From: Pseudomonas sp. RIT-562
GTDB lineage: Bacteria > Pseudomonadota > Gammaproteobacteria > Pseudomonadales > Pseudomonadaceae
DNA length: 64,000 nucleotides
Assembly: GCF_026241895.1 (NCBI RefSeq)
Contig: NZ_JAPJIV010000012.1
Location: forward strand, 105,450-169,449
Reading direction: 5' to 3'
Positions 25,186-34,658 of this stretch are shown here, piece by piece. Position 1 is the stretch's first letter. Each line of letters opens with the position of its first letter. Under the pieces are notes generated by a model. It searched no databases, was not told the origin of the DNA, and saw only the letters and a program-made list of their open reading frames with translations. Position numbers and translations under genes: made by a program.

Positions 25186-25217
25186 TGCCCGGGTCTGCTA
25201 TCGAAACGACCCGGGCA
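25186..25217. other. Stem-loop between the IcmF-OmpA gene and hcp
   Basis: The inverted repeat tgcccgggtc...gacccgggca (10-bp arms, 12-nt loop) lies downstream of the IcmF-OmpA stop and upstream of hcp. It has no T-run on the minus strand, so termination is uncertain; it might instead protect the hcp transcript. Confidence 0.5.
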
Positions 25218-25245
25218 GCGATTTTCTTGCTCTGGCGGCGCGCGG

Positions 25246-27741
25246 TCAGTTGATCGCGCGCACTTCGATTTCCACCCGGCGATTGGGCTCCAGGCACTGA
25301 ATCAACTGCGCCCTGGGTTGCGTCATGTCGCATTTGACCAGGGGCTTGGTGCTGCCTTCGCCGACGGCTTCGACCAGTTCACCGGGGACGCCTTTGCCCA
25401 CCAGATAAGTCTTGATGGTCTGCGCGCGCTGTTTGGATACCTGCAAGTTGCCCTGCAGGTCGCCCAGTTGGTCGGCATGCCCGGCGATGATGATCTTGCC
25501 GATGTCCGGGGTGTTCAGCAGCTTGCCGGCGATCGCGCTGAGCTGGCTCTGGCCTGCGGTTTTCAGGCTCTGAAAGTCGGCACGGCCGAACGCGAACAGG
25601 GTGTCCGACTCCAGGGTGATGGTCTCGATCGAGCGCAGCGACTGGGTCAGCAGGCTGTTGATGTAGTTGCGCGAACTGGACGTGAGGAACGCGTTGTCGA
25701 GGATGCGTGGCACGTCTTCCTCGTGAATCTGGTCGCTGTAGAAATTGATCTGCCGGCTGGCGTATTCATAGTCCTGGTTAGTCTCGGCCTGACCACTGGC
25801 CGCGCCGATGGTCGTGCCGGTCTGGCGGGCAATTGCCGGGTACCAGTAGTCCGGGATTTTCGCCTTGAGGAATGCCGGGTCAGCTTTCTCGCGCTGGGCC
25901 CGGGAGAGCATCACGTAGGTGTCCAGGGTGGTCTTGCCGAAGGCGGCAATCGACTGCGCGCGGTTGTCGTTGGGCAGGGCCTTGGGCTCGACGCTGTCGA
26001 TGCCGCTCACGGGCAACAGCTGGTTGGTGTTGCGCTGGTACACCTTGAGGGTGGTCAGCAGGTACAGCGAGCGGGTCAGGTTGTCTGCCGTGGGCTTGAG
26101 CATCACGCTTTCCAGGCGGCTGAAGTACTCGCTGCGCAGCAGGGGCTCGACTTTGTAGCCCTGGTACAGTCCCAGGCGCATGCGCAGCGGCACGCCGTCC
26201 TGGTGATGCCGGGCGTAGTAATGCGCAGTCCAGAAGCGCATACGGTCCAGGGTTTGCCACTCGGTGTATTGACCGGAAGCGCCAGCATCAGCGGCCGCGG
26301 CCTGGGCCAGTTCCGTGGAGATCGCCTGAACGGTGTCGCGGTTGTTCACATACGACCAACCCAGCAGGCCGCATACAAGTAACGCCAGTGCCCCGGCGCC
26401 GCCGATCCAGGCCGCCTTGCGCCGACGTTCGCGGTGGTTGGTGGTGTACAGCGCCACCAGATGCTGATCGGGAATGATCACTTTGCGGAACAGGCTGTTG
26501 ATGAACAACGGGCGCGGGAGTGCGTCGCCGCCGCTGATCGCCTGATCGCTTTCCAGGGAGAAGCGCTCGCTGACCTGGCGAGCATGGCCCCCCAGCTCCG
26601 GCTGATCGGCGTCCAGGGCGCTGGTGAAATAGAAACCGCGCAGCAATTCGGCTTTCTGGTAGGGGTTGGCGCGCAACAGTGCGTCGACGAACAATTGCAG
26701 GCGCGGTTTGAGCGCCGCCAGTTCCAGCGGGAAGCGGTACACCGCCGAATCCTGGCGGGTGATCTGAATGTCCTGGGTCACCAGCTGCCGGCTCGCCACC
26801 TGCTGCCAGTAGGCAACCAACTCGTCCATCGCCACGCCAAATTGGCGGCCCCAATCAGCCTGCTCATATCCTTTGTGGGCAAACGTCTTGCCCATCACCT
26901 CGCCGCGGGCCAGTTCATCCAGCTGGCGATAGAACGGGGCAAAACCCGGCACCAGGTCGCACTTGGTGAACACCAGGTACACCGGCAGCCGCACTTCGAG
27001 CAGCGCGTGGGTTTCCTGGATGCGTTCGCGCAGGCGCTTGGCGATGCGCTCCTGGTCCTCCAGCGACGCCTGGAGGATGTCGTGAATGCTCACGGTGACG
27101 ATCAAGCCATTGAGCGGCCGGCGCTGGCGATGCTGGCGCAGCAGCTGCAGGAACGCCCGCCACTTGCCGGCTTCTTCCTGGTTGTTCATGTAGCGCCCGG
27201 CGGTGTCCAGCAGGATCGCTTCGGAGCTGAAAAACCAGTCGCAATTGCGTGTGCCGCCCAACCCGGCGACCCGGGCGCCTTCGCGCTCGGCATACGGGAA
27301 GTTGAGGCCCGACTGATAGAGCATGGTGCTTTTGCCGGCCGCCGGCTGACCGATCACCAGGTACCAGGGCAGGGCGTACAGCGCGTCCTTGGGATTGCTG
27401 CCCCGAGGCTTGTTGTTGTGCAGGCGCTCGATGCTTTGCAGCAGGCGTTCACGCAGCAGGCTGACTTCCTCGCGATCCGCCGGGCTGGCGTTCAGCACGG
27501 CCTGGTCGGCGTCTTCACGCAGCAGGCCTTCAAGGTTGTGGTGCCGCGAGACTCCGCGATAGAGCAGCAGCACGTAGCCCGATGACAGCAGCAGGAACAC
27601 GCCGATGCCAGTCAGCAAGCTGTTCAGCGAACTGAAGCCGAACGCCCGCCCGATGGCCCACACCGCGAAAATGCTGAGGAAGAAAACCACCCCCAGAATG
27701 TAGGGCTGATACCGCAGGAAGTAATACTTGATCTTGTTCAT
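25246..27741 (-). CDS. IcmF/TssM-like protein with C-terminal OmpA domain
   Basis: This 831-residue protein resembles a shortened TssM: two N-terminal membrane helices (about 13-32 and 45-61), a Walker A motif GQPAAGKS (131-138), 'LLDTAGRY', a third helix near 445-465 and part of the periplasmic region. It then ends with an OmpA/MotB peptidoglycan-binding domain (about 715-831; 'NLQVSKQRAQTIKTYL', 'PNRRVEIEV'). The cluster's TssL has no OmpA domain, so this protein could anchor the complex to the cell wall. It resembles what I recall as TagP in the P. putida K1 system. Its start overlaps the tagF stop by 4 bp. Confidence 0.8.
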   Translation of the reverse strand: MNKIKYYFLRYQPYILGVVFFLSIFAVWAIGRAFGFSSLNSLLTGIGVFLLLSSGYVLLLYRGVSRHHNLEGLLREDADQAVLNASPADREEVSLLRERLLQSIERLHNNKPRGSNPKDALYALPWYLVIGQPAAGKSTMLYQSGLNFPYAEREGARVAGLGGTRNCDWFFSSEAILLDTAGRYMNNQEEAGKWRAFLQLLRQHRQRRPLNGLIVTVSIHDILQASLEDQERIAKRLRERIQETHALLEVRLPVYLVFTKCDLVPGFAPFYRQLDELARGEVMGKTFAHKGYEQADWGRQFGVAMDELVAYWQQVASRQLVTQDIQITRQDSAVYRFPLELAALKPRLQLFVDALLRANPYQKAELLRGFYFTSALDADQPELGGHARQVSERFSLESDQAISGGDALPRPLFINSLFRKVIIPDQHLVALYTTNHRERRRKAAWIGGAGALALLVCGLLGWSYVNNRDTVQAISTELAQAAAADAGASGQYTEWQTLDRMRFWTAHYYARHHQDGVPLRMRLGLYQGYKVEPLLRSEYFSRLESVMLKPTADNLTRSLYLLTTLKVYQRNTNQLLPVSGIDSVEPKALPNDNRAQSIAAFGKTTLDTYVMLSRAQREKADPAFLKAKIPDYWYPAIARQTGTTIGAASGQAETNQDYEYASRQINFYSDQIHEEDVPRILDNAFLTSSSRNYINSLLTQSLRSIETITLESDTLFAFGRADFQSLKTAGQSQLSAIAGKLLNTPDIGKIIIAGHADQLGDLQGNLQVSKQRAQTIKTYLVGKGVPGELVEAVGEGSTKPLVKCDMTQPRAQLIQCLEPNRRVEIEVRAIN

Positions 27742-28673
27742 ACAGACTTCGAATCCAGGGCATCGACAAAACGGTCGATGACGTCATCAAGGGGGCGATC
27801 GATTTCGGGAAAAGCGTGTGCAGCATGGTGCTCGTCAAAAGCCTCGAAGGACGCCAGCACGTCATAGCTCTGCGCGCGCTCGCCACTGCCGGTGAGCACG
27901 CGATAGGCATTGCTGGTGGTGCGTGAGGCAAAGCAGATCAGGCGCGGGCGCATGAAGTCGTCGGCCAGCAGGCTGACCTGCGGCACGGCATTGCCGGGCG
28001 TCATGCGCGTCAGCCAGGTGAGCCACAGATCGGCAGTCGGATTCTTCAGGCCACGTTCCGCCGGCAAGGGCAGGGTGATACCGATGGGCGTGCCGTGGCG
28101 CAGGGGGCTGTGCAAGGCTTGCAGGCGGGTCAGCATGGCGTTGGTGACGAACTCCGGGTACGAACTTTCCAGCGCAGTCGCGATGTCGCGCAGGTTGAAG
28201 TTCACCAGGAATTTGCCGTGCACCCGGCGGAACAGATCGAAGTCCTGCACCTGGAGCGGGCGCAGGGCCTTGATGCGTTCGAACAGCACCGAGGTGCTCT
28301 CGCCCTGGGCAGCCATGTGCAGCAACGGCTTGATCTGCGCGTTGAACAGTTCGCCCAGGGTGAACGGGTTGACGAAGGGCTCGGCGTCCGCAGCTTTCAC
28401 CGTCTGGAAAATGAAGAACGGGTAGCGCCGTTGGCTGGCGTCCATCGAGCTGATCAGCCCGCCCAGCAGCCAGTTGCCACTGCGTGCGCGGTAGCTGAAA
28501 AAGCACAGCGGCAAGGCATCGAACAAGCCGCGCCAGTCCTCGCGATGCTGCAGGGTCGCGAGAGCACCTTGCAGCCAGCCATCGAACTCGCAGACGTCGT
28601 CCGCCGCTCCGTGCAGGCTGACGAAGTCCGGGCTCGCGGGCACCTTGCCGAAGCAGCCAATCATTGGCCGCAT
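27738..28673 (-). CDS. tagF: T6SS accessory protein TagF
   Basis: The 311-residue protein starts 'MRPMIGCFGKVPASPDFVSLH', the hallmark of TagF (DUF2094), with 'GNWLLGGLISSMDASQRRYPFFIF' following. TagF represses T6SS firing post-translationally in P. aeruginosa, by contacting Fha; no Fha or PppA/PpkA gene is in this window, so its partner here is unclear. It lies between tssM and the IcmF-OmpA gene with overlaps or short gaps. Confidence 0.9.
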   Translation of the reverse strand: MRPMIGCFGKVPASPDFVSLHGAADDVCEFDGWLQGALATLQHREDWRGLFDALPLCFFSYRARSGNWLLGGLISSMDASQRRYPFFIFQTVKAADAEPFVNPFTLGELFNAQIKPLLHMAAQGESTSVLFERIKALRPLQVQDFDLFRRVHGKFLVNFNLRDIATALESSYPEFVTNAMLTRLQALHSPLRHGTPIGITLPLPAERGLKNPTADLWLTWLTRMTPGNAVPQVSLLADDFMRPRLICFASRTTSNAYRVLTGSGERAQSYDVLASFEAFDEHHAAHAFPEIDRPLDDVIDRFVDALDSKSV

Positions 28674-28695
28674 TCCTGATTCACCAGCAGCCTGC

Positions 28696-31600
28696 TCACT
28701 GGACTCGCCCGCCGGCCGAATTGAGCGAACTCAAGGCCTTGACGTTGGCCAGGTCAGTCAGCTTGACGCCGCCGTAGTTGCGCACGGCGAGGCTGACCTG
28801 ACCGCTGGCGGTGTTCCAGCTGAAGCGTTGCTGGATGCCATCCAGGTCGCTGACCCGCGCACTGTCGTTCATGCGCAGCAGGCCCCAACGTCCCGGGTAG
28901 TCGAACACGGTGATGCGTTCGCCAGTCAGGGTCACCACGTCCATGCGCGCCCCCGGTGCGGTGGTGGTGCCGGGCCAGGAGAAGCGGCTCCAGCTGGTCT
29001 TGCCGTTGCGATAATGCTGCACCTGGCCATCGAGGGTGAAGATGATGTCGGTGAAGTACGCCGAAGGCTCGAGCATGATTTCAAAGCCGTTCTCGCGATC
29101 CGACAGGCTGGCGATCACCTGGCCCAGGGAGCTGGCCTTGTCGATGCTGTTGACCATGTTCGGGTTGACCAGCGGCGTCGATTTGCTCGCGCTGCTCATG
29201 CCCAGGCCTTCGCCGCCGGAGAGGTTGCCGATTTCGTTACGCTTGAAGTTCGGCAGCAGGCCCGACTCCGGGTCGACGAAACGCTGCAGGTCTTTCACCG
29301 ACGCTTCGTTGCGACTGCCGGCGGCGATCGGGAAGCGGTGCGCCATCACCTGTTCCCAGGGCTTGGCGATCTGTTGCGCCCAGGCCTTGGCGATCTGCTC
29401 GCCGGCCGGATCGCGCAGGGTTTCCCAGGCGAACTGGATCGGCAAGCTGAACAGCCCTTGCAGCGAAGCGGACAGGCCGCCCTGGCTGGTATCAACCGTG
29501 GTCTCGACATAGTTGCGCACGCTGGTGACTTCGCTTGGCTGACCTTCAAGCGTCTCGCTGATCAGCTGCTTGCTGCTTTTCCCCACGTCCTGGGAGCGCT
29601 GGATATTGTTCATACGCACCTTGAGCTTGCGCAGCGCCGCCAGGTAGCGATCCATGATGGTGCTGTCGGCGCCTTCGGCGTTCTGCACCGCAAACACTCG
29701 CGAGATCGGCTCGAAACGCTTGGCCAGGCTGCCGTCATCCACCGCTGGCAACGGCGAAATCAGCGCGTTCGGCGAGGTGTCCTGGCCATCGAAAATCCCG
29801 CTGACCTTGCCCCAGAAACCATCATCACGCTTGATCCCCGGCTGCTGGGTGGCCCGTGGTGCCGGCACATCCCATTGAGTGTTGTCGTTGACCGCTGCCA
29901 GCAGGTTCTTCACTGGCGAATTCTGCACGTCGCTGAGCAGCGACAGTTGTTGGGTCGCGTTGGCCATGTCGGTGAAGTGGCGCACGCCGACGCTGTCGAT
30001 CAGCGTGTACCAGGCCTGGGCGTAGTCGCGCTTGTAGCGCGTCATGAACTCACGGATGAAGTTGGCTTTCTGCACCAGGCTGTCGCCGCCTTCGCCGTCG
30101 AGCACCCAGTCCGATTCGTTGCGCAGGTTGCCCGACACCAGCTTGATCAGCTCCGGCTTGACGAACTGCTCCCAGCCCTGGCGAGTGAAAATCGCCGGCA
30201 CCGCTTCGCTGCCGTACAGCAGCTGACGACCTGGCAATGGCACCAGGTCGCTCAGGCCAACGGCCGGGAACTGACGGCTGGATTCCAGTTGCAGGCGCAG
30301 GTATTCGCGATCGACCAGGGAGCTGGAAATCATGAACGACTTCAGGCTGTTGCGGGTTTCGCTGATCAGTTGTTCGTTGCGCGACAGGGCAGGCGCCTGA
30401 CCGTTCTTCAGCAGTTGCACATAGACCGGTGCGTTGTCCTCGATGACTTTGGCGCTGACTGGATTGTCGGCCGAGGCGGTATTGGCCCAGGCCACCGGCA
30501 ACGCCGCGCCGACGAACTCCGGCTCGGGATGCGAGTCCGGTTGGGTCAGCATCAGGTACAGCTTCAGTGCGTTATACGACTCGATGATCGACGCGACCTG
30601 GCGCTCGTCGAGGCGGCCGAGCATTTCCTCGGACAACGACAGCCCGCCGGTGGTCGCCGACAGATCGGCGGCATCGCTGGCGGTGGCCGGGTTGCGCAGA
30701 CTGTTGATCGCATCGCCACGGGCCTTGTTCGCCGCACCCTTGGCGGCGCCGCTCAACCGATTGCCGACTTCGCCGGCGCTGCGTGGCACGCCGTTCAGGC
30801 GCGAGGGCAGTTTCAAGCCCAGGGTTTTGGCCTTGGTGCTGCCGGCTTTGGCAGGTGCTGCCGCGAAGCTGTTCTGCGGGTCCATGGTCTTGGCGAATTC
30901 ATTGAACTCGCGCATCTGCAATTGCAGCTTCAGGGTCACCGGCTCCAGCGCCTGGGTGCGCAGTTGCTGCAGGTAGGCGTTCTGCGCCACCCGGTAGATG
31001 TCATCACCACGATAGAGGCCCGCACTCAGTTGCAGCGGCACGCCTTGGGCGCGGTGCTTCTCGATGGCGCTCAGTTGATTGCGCAGCAGCTCCAGGCCCT
31101 GGCCGGAGGCGAGCAGCTGCGCACGGTCTGGCGACTGCTGCAGTTGATTCAACTGATCGCGCAGTGCCGCCAGCCACTGGCGGTTGTTCTGGTACGACAG
31201 CGCCTGCCAGCCGATAAAACCCAGCCCGGCCAGCAGTGCGACGCCGAGCAGCACAGGGCTCAGGGATTTCTGGTTGCCCAGGCGCGACTGGTACAGCGTC
31301 AGGTCGCGGTCGGGGAAAATCACCCGGCGGAACGTGTCGGTGATGAAGTAGCTGCGGTCGCTGATTTTCCTGCCGCTGCTATCCGCGACATGCCCGGCTT
31401 CCGGTTGCAGGGCGAACGACTCGGCGAGGTCGTCTTCATACACCTGGCTCAGTTGCTGATCGGTTTGCAGCGCGCTGGTGAAGTACAGCCCGCGCAGCAG
31501 CAGAGGCGCGCCGGTGTGGCGGTTGTCGGCGAAGTGCTGGAGGAATTGCTCCAGCACCACCGACAGCTCGGAGAAATAGTTCGGGAAGTTCAGCAGTGCG

Positions 31601-32568
31601 CTGTTGGCATCGGCGCCCAGGGCAATCATCTGCGCGTCGACGTGGCGGCGGATGTGGCTGTGCAGGTTGGCCAGCTTGGCATCCAGCACCGGGCGCAGGC
31701 CCTGGTTGCGGATCTCCGAGAGGCCGAAGGTCATGCCCAGGGGTTGCTGGCGCTCGTTCAGGTCCAGCCCTTCGAAGGCCTGGCTGAAGCCTGGCAGCTG
31801 ATCGGTCTTGCTCAACATCAGGTAGATCGGCGGGTTGGCATCCAGGCAGTCGGTGTATTCCTCGATGCGCGACACCAGCTGCGCCGCCAGCGCGTTGCGC
31901 TCCTCGGCACTGGCCGCCAGCAACTCGGGCAGGCTCACCACCAGCACCAGACCGTTGACCGGGGCTTTTTTGCGCTGTTTTTTCAGCATGCGCAGGAAGC
32001 CGGCGAATTCGCTGGCGGACTGGTCGTCGCGCAGGTAGCGCCCGGCGGTATCGATCATCACGGCTTCGGGGCTGAAGTACCAGTCGCAATGCTGCGTGCC
32101 GCTCTGGGTGTCATTGGCGTTGCTGGCAATGCTCGCGGACAGGCCGGAGCGGGTCAGCAACGAAGTCTTGCCGGCGCCGGACATGCCGATGACCAGGTAC
32201 CACGGCAAATCGGACAGCGCCGACGCGCCGCCACCACCGGCCGAGCGGTCGGTGCGCAGCATGGCGATCGCGTGCTTGAGGCGCTCGCGCAGCACTTGCT
32301 GGTCGCGGAACTCGCCGGTGGATTTGGCCGAGCGATCGACTTCCAGCTGCACCAGGTTCTCAAGGTTGTGCTCGGCGCGGATGCGCTTGTACTGGCGCAG
32401 CACGATGAGCAGCAGGTAGCAGGCGCTGATGATCGCCAGCGCTTCCAGCGCATAACCGCGCAGCCAGCTCACATGCGGCGCCGCAAACCAGCAGACCGCC
32501 AGGCTCGCCAGCCACAGGACCGGGACGACAAACCAAAAACTTTTCAACAAACGCAATAATGTCTTCAT
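28696..32568 (-). CDS. tssM: T6SS membrane-complex protein TssM (IcmF)
   Basis: The 1,290-residue TssM spans the inner membrane: helices at about 10-30 and 40-58, cytoplasmic P-loop domain with intact Walker A (GMSGAGKT, 128-135) and 'MIDTAGRY', a third helix near 430-450, and a long periplasmic domain ending in a beta-rich C-terminus that contacts TssJ. With TssL and TssJ it forms the trans-envelope channel. The intact P-loop is worth noting because in some TssM it is degenerate. It is 30 bp downstream of tssL. Confidence 0.95.
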   Translation of the reverse strand: MKTLLRLLKSFWFVVPVLWLASLAVCWFAAPHVSWLRGYALEALAIISACYLLLIVLRQYKRIRAEHNLENLVQLEVDRSAKSTGEFRDQQVLRERLKHAIAMLRTDRSAGGGGASALSDLPWYLVIGMSGAGKTSLLTRSGLSASIASNANDTQSGTQHCDWYFSPEAVMIDTAGRYLRDDQSASEFAGFLRMLKKQRKKAPVNGLVLVVSLPELLAASAEERNALAAQLVSRIEEYTDCLDANPPIYLMLSKTDQLPGFSQAFEGLDLNERQQPLGMTFGLSEIRNQGLRPVLDAKLANLHSHIRRHVDAQMIALGADANSALLNFPNYFSELSVVLEQFLQHFADNRHTGAPLLLRGLYFTSALQTDQQLSQVYEDDLAESFALQPEAGHVADSSGRKISDRSYFITDTFRRVIFPDRDLTLYQSRLGNQKSLSPVLLGVALLAGLGFIGWQALSYQNNRQWLAALRDQLNQLQQSPDRAQLLASGQGLELLRNQLSAIEKHRAQGVPLQLSAGLYRGDDIYRVAQNAYLQQLRTQALEPVTLKLQLQMREFNEFAKTMDPQNSFAAAPAKAGSTKAKTLGLKLPSRLNGVPRSAGEVGNRLSGAAKGAANKARGDAINSLRNPATASDAADLSATTGGLSLSEEMLGRLDERQVASIIESYNALKLYLMLTQPDSHPEPEFVGAALPVAWANTASADNPVSAKVIEDNAPVYVQLLKNGQAPALSRNEQLISETRNSLKSFMISSSLVDREYLRLQLESSRQFPAVGLSDLVPLPGRQLLYGSEAVPAIFTRQGWEQFVKPELIKLVSGNLRNESDWVLDGEGGDSLVQKANFIREFMTRYKRDYAQAWYTLIDSVGVRHFTDMANATQQLSLLSDVQNSPVKNLLAAVNDNTQWDVPAPRATQQPGIKRDDGFWGKVSGIFDGQDTSPNALISPLPAVDDGSLAKRFEPISRVFAVQNAEGADSTIMDRYLAALRKLKVRMNNIQRSQDVGKSSKQLISETLEGQPSEVTSVRNYVETTVDTSQGGLSASLQGLFSLPIQFAWETLRDPAGEQIAKAWAQQIAKPWEQVMAHRFPIAAGSRNEASVKDLQRFVDPESGLLPNFKRNEIGNLSGGEGLGMSSASKSTPLVNPNMVNSIDKASSLGQVIASLSDRENGFEIMLEPSAYFTDIIFTLDGQVQHYRNGKTSWSRFSWPGTTTAPGARMDVVTLTGERITVFDYPGRWGLLRMNDSARVSDLDGIQQRFSWNTASGQVSLAVRNYGGVKLTDLANVKALSSLNSAGGRVQ

Positions 32569-32598
32569 GTCTTCCTGACTCGATTACCTGACCTGGAT

Positions 32599-33318
32599 TC
32601 AGGCACTGAACAGCTGGCTGATTTGTTCGGACAATGCGGCGACGTCCTTGGCCAACAGCCAGTCCAGCGTCAGGTAAACCCCGACGCAGACCAGCGCGAT
32701 CAGCGCCAGGTAGAGCCAGACCGGCACTTCATGCCGCAGCATCTGCGACACCTGGTCGGGCAGGGCCCAATCCGGTGACAGCGCCTTGGGCGACTTGCGA
32801 TAACGCGCAATGTCCTGGCCCAGGGTGTTGGCCAGGTAGCGCAGCTGGTCCTTCTGGCCGAGGCTGAATTTGCCCTCGAAACCCAGGGCCAGGCACAGGT
32901 GATACACCTCGAGCACGTCAATGTTCTGCTTGACGTCACTGCGCAGCGCATCGATCTTCTCGAAGAAGCCTTCACCGGCCAGGTGCACGCCGAAGTAGCG
33001 GAACTGCAACGGCTGCAATTCGAAGTGCCGGCGCAGTGGGTTGTCTTTGTCTTCGCCGCGCAGCACGCTCTCGTCGAGGAACGCGCACAGTGCGTACTGG
33101 GTGTCCTTGACCTGCTCAACGCTGTAGTTGGCGCTGCGTGCTTCGCGCTCCAGGGTCGCGAAGAAACTGTCGACACTGGCCTCGAAGGCGGTGACCGAGG
33201 TCACCTGACGGCCCTTGCGCACGATCAGCGCCATGCTGATGAAGTCTTGCACCAGGTCTTTGAGCACCGGTTTGTCAGTGGCGGTCGCCACGGTGCCTTG
33301 CATTACGGCTTCAGTCAT
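32599..33318 (-). CDS. tssL: T6SS membrane protein TssL (DotU family)
   Basis: The 239-residue protein has the IcmH/DotU cytoplasmic domain ('ALCAFLDESVLRG', 'FFEKIDALRSD', 'LEVYHLCLALGFEGKF') and a single C-terminal membrane helix ('LYLALIALVCVGVYLTLDWLLA', about 203-224). There is no periplasmic OmpA extension. Its start overlaps the tssK stop by 4 bp. Confidence 0.95.
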   Translation of the reverse strand: MTEAVMQGTVATATDKPVLKDLVQDFISMALIVRKGRQVTSVTAFEASVDSFFATLEREARSANYSVEQVKDTQYALCAFLDESVLRGEDKDNPLRRHFELQPLQFRYFGVHLAGEGFFEKIDALRSDVKQNIDVLEVYHLCLALGFEGKFSLGQKDQLRYLANTLGQDIARYRKSPKALSPDWALPDQVSQMLRHEVPVWLYLALIALVCVGVYLTLDWLLAKDVAALSEQISQLFSA

Positions 33319-34658
33319 TTGAGTACCGCCATCAGTTCAAGCTTGAGATTGGTAAAGGCGCTGGGTGCGTAGAAGGAGATGGCCTGGGCGCTCATCATCC
33401 GTTCGTACACGCGGCCATGGGGCTCGATGGAGAAATAGTGGTTGTCCAGGCGCACCGGAATGGCATTCGGCAGGCGCGTCGAGTGATTGAGCGTGACCCC
33501 GGGCATGGCGCTGTTGACCACCACTTCGATGTCTTCCGGCGAGCCCACCTTGAATGCCCGTGGCACCAGTTCCAGCAGGCTGGAACCAGGCATGTCGGCG
33601 TGCACCGAGATATAGAAATCGGCTTCGGCCAGACGCGGGTCGAGCAACTGCCCTTGCCAGTACGACGGCTTGGTCTGGGTCAGGTTGATCACCACGCACT
33701 GGTTCGGCACGACGTTGTCGAGCAGCACCCGGATCATTTCGTCGAGCTTGACCAGGGACGCCGCAGGGTCGTGGTGGTCGTACTCGGGGATGTCATTGAG
33801 TTGGGTGTCGAGGGAGAACGTCAGCAAACCACCGGCGAGTTCGGCGAGGAACAGGTACAGGCGCTCGGGGTGCAGGCGCGGGTGGGCCAGCAGATGGGCG
33901 AGGCTCGGGTGCGCGCGGTTCACCGTGTTCAACAGCCAGAACAGGGTGACGTCGCTGGAGCCGAACTCGGCGATCTGGTCCGCACGCTCGCGCCGCCGAC
34001 CGGACAGCGCTTTGCTCTTGGACTGCAAGGCACCGAGCAAACGTTTGCCCAGGCCGATCAAGGTTTCGTGAGTGCCCACATGCAACGTCGGGTGCACGAA
34101 ATGCGGGTCGAGGTTGAAGCCACCGATGTTGTTGCGCGACAGCCGGGCAATCGGGCAATAGCTGTAGCCATCCAGGTTGTCGCCATCGATCAGCATCACC
34201 ACGTTCAGGCGCAGGCTGGTGATTTCGTTTTCCAGGTCGCCTTCGTTGAGGTCGGGCAGGGTGTCGAACTGCTTGCGAAAGCGTCGCGCGCTTTTCTGTT
34301 CCTGGCCGTCCTCGACGTAATTCATGCCGAACGGCTCGGGCAGTTTCAGCGCGGCGTAGACCTTGAGGTCGTTGCTCTTGAGCAGGTCCTTGAGGTCGCG
34401 GGCGGCCGGCAGCGGGTCATGCTGCGGCGCATCGAACAGGCTGCCGTCGGGGAACACCAGCTTCAGCCGCTTGAGCTGCAACGAGCCGGTCGCCAGGGCT
34501 TCTTCGTCGACCTGGAGCATCTGCACGCCCCAATGGAACGGCGTGCTGCGCAGCGTCGACTCGGCCAGCTGGTGCTGGTGGAACTCGTCCTGGTATTGGA
34601 AATGCTGCGGCAAAAGGAACATGCCCTCCGACCACATCACCCGGCTTTGCTTACTCAT
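33315..34658 (-). CDS. tssK: T6SS baseplate protein TssK
   Basis: The 447-residue protein begins 'VMWSEGMFLLPQHFQYQDEFHQHQL', the signature of TssK (VCA0114 family). TssK trimers link the baseplate to the TssL/TssM cytoplasmic domains. The length is typical. It lies between tssJ, which it overlaps by 8 bp, and tssL, which it overlaps by 4 bp. Confidence 0.96.
   Translation of the reverse strand: MSKQSRVMWSEGMFLLPQHFQYQDEFHQHQLAESTLRSTPFHWGVQMLQVDEEALATGSLQLKRLKLVFPDGSLFDAPQHDPLPAARDLKDLLKSNDLKVYAALKLPEPFGMNYVEDGQEQKSARRFRKQFDTLPDLNEGDLENEITSLRLNVVMLIDGDNLDGYSYCPIARLSRNNIGGFNLDPHFVHPTLHVGTHETLIGLGKRLLGALQSKSKALSGRRRERADQIAEFGSSDVTLFWLLNTVNRAHPSLAHLLAHPRLHPERLYLFLAELAGGLLTFSLDTQLNDIPEYDHHDPAASLVKLDEMIRVLLDNVVPNQCVVINLTQTKPSYWQGQLLDPRLAEADFYISVHADMPGSSLLELVPRAFKVGSPEDIEVVVNSAMPGVTLNHSTRLPNAIPVRLDNHYFSIEPHGRVYERMMSAQAISFYAPSAFTNLKLELMAVLK

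Noticed and set aside
28645..32559. A 1,304-codon open frame antisense to tssM
   Set aside because: It mirrors the tssM codon pattern on the opposite strand, as happens in GC-rich genes. The protein is rich in Gln, Arg, Ala and Val without domains.
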